From the NCBI GenBank assembly GCA_964605665.1, contig CAZSDP010000038.1, positions 1 to 28,689 on the forward strand: a stretch of DNA of 28,689 nt. Reading direction: 5' to 3'. The stretch comes from CAZSDP01 sp964605665. GTDB lineage: Bacteria > Planctomycetota > UBA8108 > UBA1146. Position numbers and translations under genes: made by a program. The notes under the pieces are model-generated. The model was not told the origin of the DNA, did no database searches, and was given only the letters and a program-made list of their open reading frames with translations. The stretch's first letter is position 1. Every line of letters starts with the position of its first letter. Shown here piece after piece: positions 16,931 through 24,351 of this stretch.

Positions 16931-18301
16931 ATGAGAACCTCGCGTCGAGTCGCTCTCCTGTTGTTCCTCTCAGTTTGCGCTGCTTGCTGTGCGCACATTT
17001 CTGCCGTGGACATCGCCGCGGTCGATTTGGCGAAGGCTGACGAGCCCACCGTCGGCTTCGCCAGCGAGGTTTGGCCCATCCTCGAAAGCCGCTGTCTCGA
17101 TTGTCATCGTGCGCCCCATCGTCTCGCCAGCGGAGTTTTGAAGAAGCCGAAGGGACGGGTGACACTCGACTCGGCAGAAGGGATGCGATCGAGTCAGCGC
17201 GGTAAGGTGCTCAGGCCTGGTGATCCAGAAGGTTCGCTTCTCTTCCAAGTGATTTCCCTGCCGGAGAACGACGAAGAACGGATGCCGCCGGTGACGCATG
17301 GCGCTGCGCTCACCGAGGAAGAGATCGCACTCATCCAGCTCTGGATCACCGAAGGGGCTCACTTCGGCGACTGGAAGGGGACCACCGCGTCGACTGGTGA
17401 GAGCTGGGGCAACCAAACTGGGAAGAGGCATCCTCCGATCACCGCGCTTGCCTTCGCTCCCGATGGAGAGTCGATCGTGGCGGCTTCGCAACGTGGTCTG
17501 CAAGTTCTGCGTTGGCCAAGTCTGGAGTTGACGAAGACGATCGCGCTGCAAACCCCCAATCTGCATCATCTGACCTTCTCGCCTAATGGTGACTCCATCG
17601 CGATCGGAGGCGGCGACCCCTCCGAGGCCGGTGTCGTGGAGCTACTTTCGTGGCCACAAGGTGAAGTCGTTCGTCGAGTGGGTGATCACGAAGATTCGGT
17701 CTTTTCTGGCGAGTTTCGCGACGACTCTGCCGTTCTCACCGCTGGCTTCGACAAGCGCATCGTACTCTGGAATCTACCGGACGGGATGTTGGTCCGAGAG
17801 TTCAAAGGACACTCGAGAGGGGTGACCTCGCTCTGCTGGCTGCCCGAGAAGAGGACTTTCGTCAGCGGCAGTATCGACCAGTCTCTCCGGGTCTGGGACG
17901 CCGAGACCGGTGCCTTGATCCGAAGTCTCAATCAGCACACCGGATCGATTCACGATCTCGCTCTCAAGCCGGGCGATGATGCTCTTCCGATGGTCGCATC
18001 GTCTGCCTCCGATCGAACGATTCGATTTTGGCAACCGACAATCGGTCGCATGGTGCGTTACGCCCGCCTTCCTTCAGAAGCGTTGTCGCTCGTGTGGATC
18101 GACGAGGAGACGATCGCTGCTTCCTGTCGCGACGGTCAGCTGCGCATCGTGGATGCGTTCACCGTCGAGACCAGACATGAGATCCCAGCGGTCACCAAAC
18201 TCGGTTACTCAATGGCGGTGCACCCCAGCGACGGAAGCGTCGCGATCGGCGGATTGAACGGAGAGATCCGTCGCTTGGTTCTCCCCCGAGAAACAGAGTA
18301 G
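16931..18301 (+). CDS. planctomycete cytochrome c (PSCyt1) domain fused to WD40 repeats
   Basis: 456 residues; the ATG lies two bases after the DUF1501 stop. The signal peptide covers about residues 1-25. Residues 45-148 are a PSCyt1 domain with heme motif CLDCH (55-59), the LRPGDPEGSLLFQVI segment, and RMPP near residue 118 whose Met is a candidate axial ligand. From about 155 to 455 a WD40 propeller follows, with repeats such as ITALAFAPDGESIVAAS, SVFSGEFRDDSAVLTAGFDKRIVLWNL, VTSLCWLPEKRTFVSGSIDQSLRVWD and SIHDLALKPGDDALPMVASSASDRTIRFWQ. It is a single-heme electron carrier or sensor tethered to an interaction platform. It ends the operon and is followed by a strong hairpin. Confidence 0.9.
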   Translation: MRTSRRVALLLFLSVCAACCAHISAVDIAAVDLAKADEPTVGFASEVWPILESRCLDCHRAPHRLASGVLKKPKGRVTLDSAEGMRSSQRGKVLRPGDPEGSLLFQVISLPENDEERMPPVTHGAALTEEEIALIQLWITEGAHFGDWKGTTASTGESWGNQTGKRHPPITALAFAPDGESIVAASQRGLQVLRWPSLELTKTIALQTPNLHHLTFSPNGDSIAIGGGDPSEAGVVELLSWPQGEVVRRVGDHEDSVFSGEFRDDSAVLTAGFDKRIVLWNLPDGMLVREFKGHSRGVTSLCWLPEKRTFVSGSIDQSLRVWDAETGALIRSLNQHTGSIHDLALKPGDDALPMVASSASDRTIRFWQPTIGRMVRYARLPSEALSLVWIDEETIAASCRDGQLRIVDAFTVETRHEIPAVTKLGYSMAVHPSDGSVAIGGLNGEIRRLVLPRETE

Positions 18302-18356
18302 GGATCCTCGAGAGACCTCTTTGAGGATTGAGGTTGTCTCTTGGAGCGGCCACAAA

Positions 18357-18390
18357 ATGAAAACGCCCGGGTGTTCCCGGGCGTTTTCAT
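18357..18390. terminator. bidirectional terminator hairpin closing the BlaI operon
   Basis: A perfect 15-bp stem (18357-18371 with 18376-18390) around a TGTT loop. The GC-rich top (GCCCGGG) is flanked by AAAA on the left arm and TTTT on the right, giving U-rich ends in both directions. It sits between convergent genes, 55 bases past the WD40 stop and 22 bases past the end of the minus-strand gene. Confidence 0.85.
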
Positions 18391-18412
18391 GAGACCGAAA
18401 GAGTCGGTGACT

Positions 18413-19240
18413 CTACTTCTTCGGACGGATCGGCGCCCAATCTGAGAAACCGTCGCGTTGGGTGAGCTCCTGAAGTTTGTTTGCGGCCTCTTGTGGGAGC
18501 AAAGGCTCCACTTCATTGATCCACTCCTCGGAGAGACGGGACGGCTCGGGGACGTATTGATCACGCAGCGTCCAAGGGCGAAATCGATGGACGATCTGGT
18601 ACTTCCCTGCACGCTCACCACGTTCTCCCTTAAGAACGGTGTTCCCGAGCCCTTTGATCTCCTTACTCCAGGCTTTGGCGTAGTCCGTGGTGACGAATGT
18701 TTCAAACGCCTCTTCGGAAACACCATCGCGTAGTTCGAGTTTATGACTACCGAATAGCATCGGCACCGGGTTCGCCTGGGGGATCGGAGTGTCGAAGATC
18801 ACCACATAGTCGGTGAAGCCGGTTGATTCGCAGAGGTTGAAGAGTTGATCCAGCACGTCGCCGACGTGTTGGCCAATCTCTTCCTCGTACAAGTCGGTCA
18901 CCTCTGATTCAGATGGGAAGTAGGAGTTGCGCTGGGCAACGCTTTCGAAGAACCACCCCATCTGGTACTGGCCGAGTGCTTCTCCGCGGTCACACTTGGC
19001 CACGCCGACGGTCAGGCCATTCACCGGCTCACTGAACGCCTCACGGAGGGGGCCCGCGACAAATGCTTCGAACTGCTGAGGCGTGACCCCGTCCTTGAGA
19101 GCCAAATCATGAACTCCGATGACGGGACGGTCATCGCCAGTCGGCAATGAACGCACCTGGAATTGCTGGCAACCGATCGATGCTATAGAAACGACGAACA
19201 AGAACATCAGAGATCTCAACACAACGTACCTTCTCTTCAC
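18413..19240 (-). CDS. lipoprotein with two tandem ferredoxin-like (dimeric alpha/beta barrel-like) repeats
   Basis: 275 residues from a GTG start. A lipobox ASIGC (Cys24) after a hydrophobic stretch marks it as a probable lipoprotein. Two internal copies are visible: residues about 40-100 (IGVHDLALKDGVTPQQFEAF, then CDRGEALGQYQMGWFFES) and about 160-225 (FGSHKLELRDGVSEEAFETF, then GERGERAGKYQIVHRFRP). Each copy has the strand-turn-helix pattern of small monooxygenase-like ABM/dimeric barrel domains, where two copies form one barrel. No catalytic residue can be assigned. The ribosome binding site is weak (CAGGG). It shares direction with the next gene upstream but the gap is 150 bases. Confidence 0.7.
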   Translation of the reverse strand: MKRRYVVLRSLMFLFVVSIASIGCQQFQVRSLPTGDDRPVIGVHDLALKDGVTPQQFEAFVAGPLREAFSEPVNGLTVGVAKCDRGEALGQYQMGWFFESVAQRNSYFPSESEVTDLYEEEIGQHVGDVLDQLFNLCESTGFTDYVVIFDTPIPQANPVPMLFGSHKLELRDGVSEEAFETFVTTDYAKAWSKEIKGLGNTVLKGERGERAGKYQIVHRFRPWTLRDQYVPEPSRLSEEWINEVEPLLPQEAANKLQELTQRDGFSDWAPIRPKK

Positions 19241-19390
19241 GCGACCCTGGTGAACATAATCCCCAATTGCGGAGGTTATAAATCAATGTCAAGGGTGGAG
19301 CGAGACCGTAGATTTCAATTGGCGAGCATCGGTCGTGTCAATTCGGACTTTGGATTCAAACTTGCCGCGTATACGGAAACTCTTGCCCCC

Positions 19391-19951
19391 TCACACCGAC
19401 TCATGCAAGGCGCACACGATGTTCCACTGCACCTGGTCTTGGTGCACCGCCTTGTTGACGAAGATGTCGATTCCGCCGCGGATCCCACCTTGTTCGTATT
19501 CGAGGTGGAACCCGCGCAGGGTCGAAATCTGAATGAACTCCTCCCCGAAGAGGGCGGGGAAGAGGGACCATGGTTGATCTCTGATTTCCGCGACGGGCTT
19601 CTTCAGGAGTGTGGCGCCACTCGCATCAACGATCTTGATCACGTCCTTTTGCAACGACTCCCACACTCGATCGATTCCGTCGTCAGAGATTTCACCCTTG
19701 ATGCGAAACGTCCGGAAGCGTTCTCCCGGAGGAGTGATGATCAAGCCACGGGTGTGTCCGCTGACAATGTCTCGAGTCGAAAACTCGCCGATGTATTTCT
19801 CCTTGAGAGCCGCCGGATCGAACTGTTCGTAGAGACGGCTCGTTTCGGTCTTGTTCTTCTTCTTGGGGGGGAACTTGTCATCGGCCTCACCGATCGACAG
19901 AGCGAACCAGGCCATCGGAATGATCAGGATCAGCGAAATCTTCGCGTTCAT
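19391..19951 (-). CDS. secreted protein of unknown function
   Basis: 186 residues from the ATG at 19951, chosen because GAGAGGAG lies three bases upstream and the signal peptide MNAKISLILIIPMAWFALS follows directly; earlier in-frame ATGs have neither. A Lys-rich linker (KFPPKKKNKTETS) precedes a folded region with mixed strands and helices (about 35-186). Near the C-terminus GGIRGGIDIFVNKAVHQDQVQW is a notable segment. I do not recognise the family. It lies upstream of the tandem-repeat lipoprotein on the same strand, so the two may be co-transcribed. Confidence 0.65.
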   Translation of the reverse strand: MNAKISLILIIPMAWFALSIGEADDKFPPKKKNKTETSRLYEQFDPAALKEKYIGEFSTRDIVSGHTRGLIITPPGERFRTFRIKGEISDDGIDRVWESLQKDVIKIVDASGATLLKKPVAEIRDQPWSLFPALFGEEFIQISTLRGFHLEYEQGGIRGGIDIFVNKAVHQDQVQWNIVCALHESV

Positions 19952-20412
19952 GAGCTCCTCTCTAAGGTGGCGCATAGAAGTCATTGTCTCGGTCGATCTT
20001 CTACCCCGATTCTATGTTTCTCGTGACCGTCGATTTTGGCGAAATCGTAGAAACGTCACGGTCATCCCTTCCTCTCCCACCTTCCCCTCTATCGCTGACA
20101 CCGATCGAGGAGAAGCAGCACATCCGGTCGAATTTCAGCGGTTCCAAGGAAGATCAATGGCGTGAGTGACTTCCTCACGCTCGCTCGACGGGAGTTGCGC
20201 GGTCGAAATGAAGTTGACTTTACGAAAGCACACCTGTAGAAACTCTTCTCTCTCGGCGAGTGGCGCTCCCACAGACGATCGACATTGGCTTTGAGAAAGG
20301 AGGTTCGAGCTGAACTGGCCTGGCGAACGCCTGAAGGCCGGCTCCCGCACACATTTCGCCCTGCGCTCGTCGTTACCGCCATCCATTGTCAGCCCGTGAA
20401 AGGATCATCAAG
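19952..20412. other. divergent intergenic region with a structured element
   Basis: This stretch separates the minus-strand secreted protein from the plus-strand Cys-rich protein and should contain both promoters. Open frames on the minus strand here (20089-20386) are Arg/Ser-rich with no ribosome binding site and look like chance. A nested inverted repeat lies at 20024-20064. Confidence 0.35.
20024..20064. repeat. nested inverted repeat, possible RNA or operator structure
   Basis: TGACCGT (20024-20030) pairs with ACGGTCA (20058-20064). Immediately inside, CGATTT (20031-20036) pairs with AAATCG (20042-20047) around a TGGCG loop. The result is a 13-bp composite stem with a 10-base bulge on one arm. 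The function is unknown. Confidence 0.3.
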
Positions 20413-21057
20413 ATGAAGAGTCATCTTTCGGCAGTTCTTTGCACGCTCATCTTCTTCGCTGTTGGGACTTCCGCTGACACCTGCGCCGCACAGTGCAAGC
20501 AATGCCCTAATAGCCTCAGCAGTCCATGCACTTCGATCACGAAACACTGCCGTGGCGAGATCATTGAGACCCTTTGGTCAACATCACCGAGCGGCAGTTC
20601 AGCTCAGCTCGTTACATCGATTGACTGTTGCAACTGTGCACCTGGTGCAACCGACATGAATTGCTCCCTCAGTCATGGCGTGACCACCGGGTTCCAACAT
20701 TGCCACAGCCTGGGCGCTGAAGTCGAATTCGGAGGATTGGGTGCAGAATGGACGATCACCCAGAACAACGAGCTCTGCTGGAACAACACGAGCACCAACA
20801 CAGTGTCCAATGAGTCAACAGTGCCGGGTGGTAGCGCGGTGCGTCTGAGCCTATTTAGGCTCGCCGTCATCGTCGACGTAACGACAAAAATTACTTACTA
20901 TCGCGTATCGACTATCGATACGTCCAATTGTGAACAGCCGGCAAAGCCACCTGTTTACATCTTGACGTCCACTTGCGAGACGGTGTACGAGGAATCTCAG
21001 ACCACGATGTGGACCTACCAGATAGAGTCGGAAGCGATTGCGTGCCCCTGCCCCTAA
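20413..21057 (+). CDS. secreted cysteine-rich protein of unknown function
   Basis: 214 residues from the ATG at 20413, which has AAGGA nine bases upstream. The signal peptide is about residues 1-22 (MKSHLSAVLCTLIFFAVGTS). The mature part holds about 15 cysteines, mostly in the first half (DTCAAQCKQCPN, DCCNCAPG) and at the very end (ACPCP), so it is probably disulfide-stabilised or metal-binding. The middle is Asn/Thr-rich (WNNTSTNTVSNEST), as in extracellular beta-rich proteins. No CxxCH heme motif occurs. I do not recognise the family. It is followed by a nested inverted repeat that may end its transcript. Confidence 0.65.
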   Translation: MKSHLSAVLCTLIFFAVGTSADTCAAQCKQCPNSLSSPCTSITKHCRGEIIETLWSTSPSGSSAQLVTSIDCCNCAPGATDMNCSLSHGVTTGFQHCHSLGAEVEFGGLGAEWTITQNNELCWNNTSTNTVSNESTVPGGSAVRLSLFRLAVIVDVTTKITYYRVSTIDTSNCEQPAKPPVYILTSTCETVYEESQTTMWTYQIESEAIACPCP

Positions 21058-21061
21058 CTGC

Positions 21062-21149
21062 CTCGGGGTACTTCCATCGATTTGAGAGACGGAGATTTGA
21101 AGTCTCGCATCTCAAGCCGCGCGCTGTCACAGACTCACGAGTACCCGAG
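21062..21149. repeat. 88-base nested inverted repeat after the Cys-rich gene
   Basis: The outer arms CTCGGGGTACT (21062-21072) and AGTACCCGAG (21140-21149) pair with one bulged base. Inside, TTGAGA (21082-21087) pairs with TCTCAA (21110-21115), or GAGAC (21086-21090) with GTCTC (21102-21106). It begins five bases after the Cys-rich gene stop, so it may be a terminator or a stabilising 3' structure. Confidence 0.35.
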
Positions 21150-21297
21150 CTTGTCCTGTGCTGGTGGGCGAAGCAGATTCGGCGTTTCATTTGGCAATTC
21201 TTCAACCGCTGTGTCACACGCATCTGCGTGATGATCTCACACATCGAAGCAACTGCGGGGAGGTGTGGTTTCTTCTCCTCTCAGTGGAAAGACCATC

Positions 21298-22743
21298 ATG
21301 AACCACTTCCTGCTTTCTCGCTGCTTCCCCGTCTCCCATTGGGCGCTGCCGATCGCGCTTGTCGCAACCTTGCTTCCTACCCCCGTTGTGGGGGATGACC
21401 TGGCGACCTTGGTTGCCGAATCCGAATCCGTTTCGAGTGGCGATACCGAAACGAGTCTCGGTCTGATCGATGCAATTCAGCAGGCTTTGAGTCTCGACCC
21501 CAATAGTGACTGGGCCGAGATCGCGGCTCTTCGAATCGGGGAACTCTACGGAAAGGCTGGCTTGCCAGAATCTGCGCTGCTCGCTTATTTGGAACTTGCC
21601 GAGTCAGCACCCACGTCTTACCGCACTCGGCTTTCTGCCGCGAAGCGTGCTCTCCCGCTCGCTCATGTTGGGGCAACGAGCATCGAGGAAGTCGAGGCCA
21701 CGACCTCGTTGTATTCGGACCTGTTTGACGCCCGCCCACCCAACACGCTCTTTCCAGAAGAGCTCAACGCTTTCTCGAACGCTCGCGAGGCGGTTCCGTC
21801 GATCGAAGCTGAAGCAATCGCAATATTGGCAACTCTCGAGTCACTCTCATTGGAGTCGCGCATTCAGTTTGCCCTGGAGGCCAGCCAGCGGTTCGCCGCA
21901 ATGTTTGAGGAGGCGTCATCCCCTCGCCCGATGCTCCGCGAACTTCAAATGCGAAGGCTCGCCTCCGACTATCTCGGGGAGCAAGGTTCGATCGAAGCGC
22001 AGCTCGCGCAGCTGCAGCAGATCGCAGATCGAGCGGTCCGCTATGTCCAGATGTTTCCAGCTCACACCAACTACCGTCTGAAAATCTGCGCGCTCGGCGT
22101 TCGCGCAGCGTACCAGAGCCTTGGAGGCCCGGAGTTGACGGTCGTGATTGAGATCCTTTTGTCAGAGGGAGGCCCGAACCACGAAGGACTCAGCACAATT
22201 CGAAACATCGTCGTTGAGCGGAGTGGCTTCGACTTCGACCGATTGAGAGATCTCAATGCGATGGCCGATTTGTTGTTGCGGTACTCACGTGAATGGTTCG
22301 GCGAACACTATGGCACCGACGTCAATTACCAGTGGACACTCCTTGCGGTAGCTCAAAACCACCTCCGAATGGTGAACCTCAAGGATGCGCGAATGGTCCT
22401 CGACGAATTGAACCAACTCGATCTCGCCGGAGAGCACTTCAAGTCTCGATACCATCGCCTCGAATCCGCCTTTGCAGACTACGAACGTGTTCACGGTTTC
22501 GAAGCGCAAGAGTGGCCGCCGATCGCGCCACCGACATCTGTGCAAATCGTGCCGGTCACAGGACCGTCAGAAAGTGAAACAAAAAGTCCCTCCGCAGTCT
22601 CACTTCAAAACAGCCAGGTACAGAGTGAGGGGGACACCACAAGTGTGATCGAGGATGAGCCGAGGAACTGGAACCTCACCTGGGCCGCCGGGCTCCTTCT
22701 CATCGCCACCGTCGGTTGGACGATCTGGCGTTCTCGCCGGTAG
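21298..22743 (+). CDS. secreted TPR-like helical repeat protein with C-terminal membrane anchor
   Basis: 481 residues from the ATG at 21298 with GGAAAG six bases upstream; a GTG 33 bases earlier is in frame but less likely. The signal peptide ends near VVGDD (about residue 34). The body is helical with TPR-like pairs, for example IAALRIGELYGKAGLPESALLAYLELAE and a later NHLRMVNLKDARMVLDELNQL. A Ser/Thr/Gln-rich linker (about 415-455) leads to a C-terminal hydrophobic segment (LTWAAGLLLIATVGWTIW) followed by RSRR. The tail has the layout of a stop-transfer anchor or a C-terminal sorting signal, with the body outside the cytoplasm. The function is unknown. Confidence 0.7.
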   Translation: MNHFLLSRCFPVSHWALPIALVATLLPTPVVGDDLATLVAESESVSSGDTETSLGLIDAIQQALSLDPNSDWAEIAALRIGELYGKAGLPESALLAYLELAESAPTSYRTRLSAAKRALPLAHVGATSIEEVEATTSLYSDLFDARPPNTLFPEELNAFSNAREAVPSIEAEAIAILATLESLSLESRIQFALEASQRFAAMFEEASSPRPMLRELQMRRLASDYLGEQGSIEAQLAQLQQIADRAVRYVQMFPAHTNYRLKICALGVRAAYQSLGGPELTVVIEILLSEGGPNHEGLSTIRNIVVERSGFDFDRLRDLNAMADLLLRYSREWFGEHYGTDVNYQWTLLAVAQNHLRMVNLKDARMVLDELNQLDLAGEHFKSRYHRLESAFADYERVHGFEAQEWPPIAPPTSVQIVPVTGPSESETKSPSAVSLQNSQVQSEGDTTSVIEDEPRNWNLTWAAGLLLIATVGWTIWRSRR

Positions 22744-22918
22744 ACATGCGGTCAAATCGTCAGACCCGGTCAATCGATCCCCGGGTGCGGGTATAGTCTG
22801 CCCCTGGCTCATCGGTTTTGGGCAATGCCGATGGAACGGGCCGTACCCGGAACTTCCAATCAGGGAGGATCGAACTGTCAGGCAACTGCACACCACCCAG
22901 ACCAACCGGAAGTAGATC

Positions 22919-23767
22919 ATGATGCACGGACCAGCCATTCTGATCGGACAGCCGAAGGTGACGGGGAAGTTCCTCGGACTGATGGTGCTGGTCTACTTTC
23001 TCCTGGGTATTGCGTCTCACTCACTCCCCACTCTGGGGGATGCGCTCGGTTCATTCTCCAGATCTACGGGATACCTCCTCCACCCAACCCTGCTCAATTA
23101 CCTTCCGTACTTTGCAGTCCTTGGCATGCTCTGGTGGCAGGTGGGGAAGCTTTCTCCCGGTGACCTGGGTCTCGCCCGCTCGGGCCTTCCGAGAGCAGTC
23201 CTGTGGGGGCTCGGCTTCTGGGTGACCGCCCAGCTCATCGCCTTGCTCGTGCGAGGAGGAGAAGCCATTCCAGCATCCGCCTTGTCAGGGGGACTGGAAA
23301 CCACCTTGCCGCTGGGGGCACTCCTCGGTCAACTGCTGGGCAACGCGCTGTGTGAAGAACTCTTCTTCCGAGGATTTGTACTCGTCCAGGTCGCTGCACT
23401 CCTGCAGTCTCGCCTGGATTGCAGCCCGACCCGAGCCCTGCTCCTCGGCGTCGTTGTCTCGAGCCTGCTCTTCGCCCTCTCACACCTGCCCCGCGATCTC
23501 AAGGTGGACATGTCACTTGCCAGACTCCTGGTGCTCCAGGGTGCATGGATGAGCGGCGGCCTGGTCTTCGCGGGCATCTACGTCCTGAGCGGGAACCTCT
23601 TCCTGCCCGTCGTGTTCCATGCCCTGACCAACGTTCCCCTCCCTCTTCTGGAGGGATTTGGCGGGGCGAAGCTCCAGTCGTACTACGCCATCGGCCCCCT
23701 CCTACTGCTCTGGGTGCTACGGTTCCGGCCAGAGACCGAGTCAGGTGATCGAGGCGACTCCTCCTGA
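22919..23767 (+). CDS. CPBP family glutamic-type intramembrane protease (CAAX/Abi)
   Basis: 282 residues with about seven hydrophobic segments. The catalytic signature is present in order: EELFFR (Glu146-Glu147...Arg151), FALSH (His189), and HALTN (His234, Asn238), as in PF02517. The N-terminal half (about 15-130) holds additional membrane spans. The ATG is supported by GGAAG ten to six bases upstream. Members cleave substrates inside the membrane: prenylated proteins in eukaryotes, and bacteriocin precursors, anti-sigma factors or C-terminal sorting signals in bacteria. The substrate here is unknown. It follows the TPR protein by 175 bases, and the composition changes at this point. Confidence 0.85.
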   Translation: MMHGPAILIGQPKVTGKFLGLMVLVYFLLGIASHSLPTLGDALGSFSRSTGYLLHPTLLNYLPYFAVLGMLWWQVGKLSPGDLGLARSGLPRAVLWGLGFWVTAQLIALLVRGGEAIPASALSGGLETTLPLGALLGQLLGNALCEELFFRGFVLVQVAALLQSRLDCSPTRALLLGVVVSSLLFALSHLPRDLKVDMSLARLLVLQGAWMSGGLVFAGIYVLSGNLFLPVVFHALTNVPLPLLEGFGGAKLQSYYAIGPLLLLWVLRFRPETESGDRGDSS

Positions 23768-23838
23768 GTATCGGATCACTCAGATCGAATAACCCGCCCC
23801 CGGGGCTATCCAGCCGAAGAAACCGTCCCTGCCGCTGA

Positions 23839-24126
23839 CCCATTCTTGCCGTCCGTGGCAAGAAGGGCTTCATCCAACCAGCGATCAAGTGCCGGGGTGC
23901 CGAGTACCTGCGTATCATCTACGGCCCGGAGTACGACTCGCCTGCAAATCTAGTCGCCCTGCGTCGGCGTGGACTCTCCACCAAGCGGTCGTTGGCACTG
24001 CGGGAGTTTGCACTCGGCGTGGAAGGGTTGCAGCGTTTTGTTAAAAAGGAGCCCCTGCGGCGAGTGCACGAGTGCGTTTTCGGAGTGATGGCGCTGGAGA
24101 GCGAACCCGTGGATCCTCGCCTATGA
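23839..24126 (+). pseudogene. remnant of the C-terminal ligase domain of polynucleotide kinase-phosphatase (Pnkp)
   Basis: An open frame without a start codon encodes about 95 residues: VRGKKGFIQPAIKCRG, then AEYLRIIYGPEYDSPANL, LRRRGLSTKRSLALREFALG, and RRVHECVFGVMALESEPVDP before the TGA. From memory this matches the last part of bacterial Pnkp, the RNA-repair enzyme with kinase, phosphatase and adenylyltransferase (ligase) domains, and the normal C-terminal ending is intact. A TGA at 23836-23838 closes the frame on the left, and nothing recognisable of the other roughly 750 residues is present, nor is the usual hen1 partner. It is therefore a 5'-truncated leftover. It is easily missed because it has no proper start. 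Confidence 0.75.
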
Positions 24127-24351
24127 CACGAACGGACGCCGGCAAGGCGGCTCAGGGCTCGTCCTCATCGAGGCACCTGTTCGTCGATCGAGTGTCGGTT
24201 CCTGCCACGGGAATGACCAAGTCTACATCCGCAACTGGTTTGTGAGTGCAGAGAAGCCTCTTTTTGCTTTCGACGAGCGATATCAACTGATAGCATGCCT
24301 CCTTGCGGGGTTCCGGTCACGAACAACGTTCCGACCCAGGAGGAGAACCGG
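24127..24351. other. spacer between the Pnkp remnant and the repeat protein
   Basis: It carries the ribosome binding site of the next gene. One frame (about 24095-24355) stays open through it and reads in a protein-like way (GGSGLVLIEAP, DQVYIRNWFVSAEKPLFAFD), but it has no start codon and I do not recognise it. It may be another gene scrap. Confidence 0.25.
24338..24345 (+). promoter_or_regulatory. ribosome binding site fixing a TTG start
   Basis: AGGAGGAG lies six bases before the TTG at 24352. It favours that codon over the in-frame ATG at 24295, which has no such site and would add 19 residues before the membrane segment. Confidence 0.7.

Noticed and set aside
20089..20386. Two overlapping minus-strand frames of 83 and 97 residues
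   Set aside because: Arg/Ser-rich, mutually overlapping, no ribosome binding site; probably chance.
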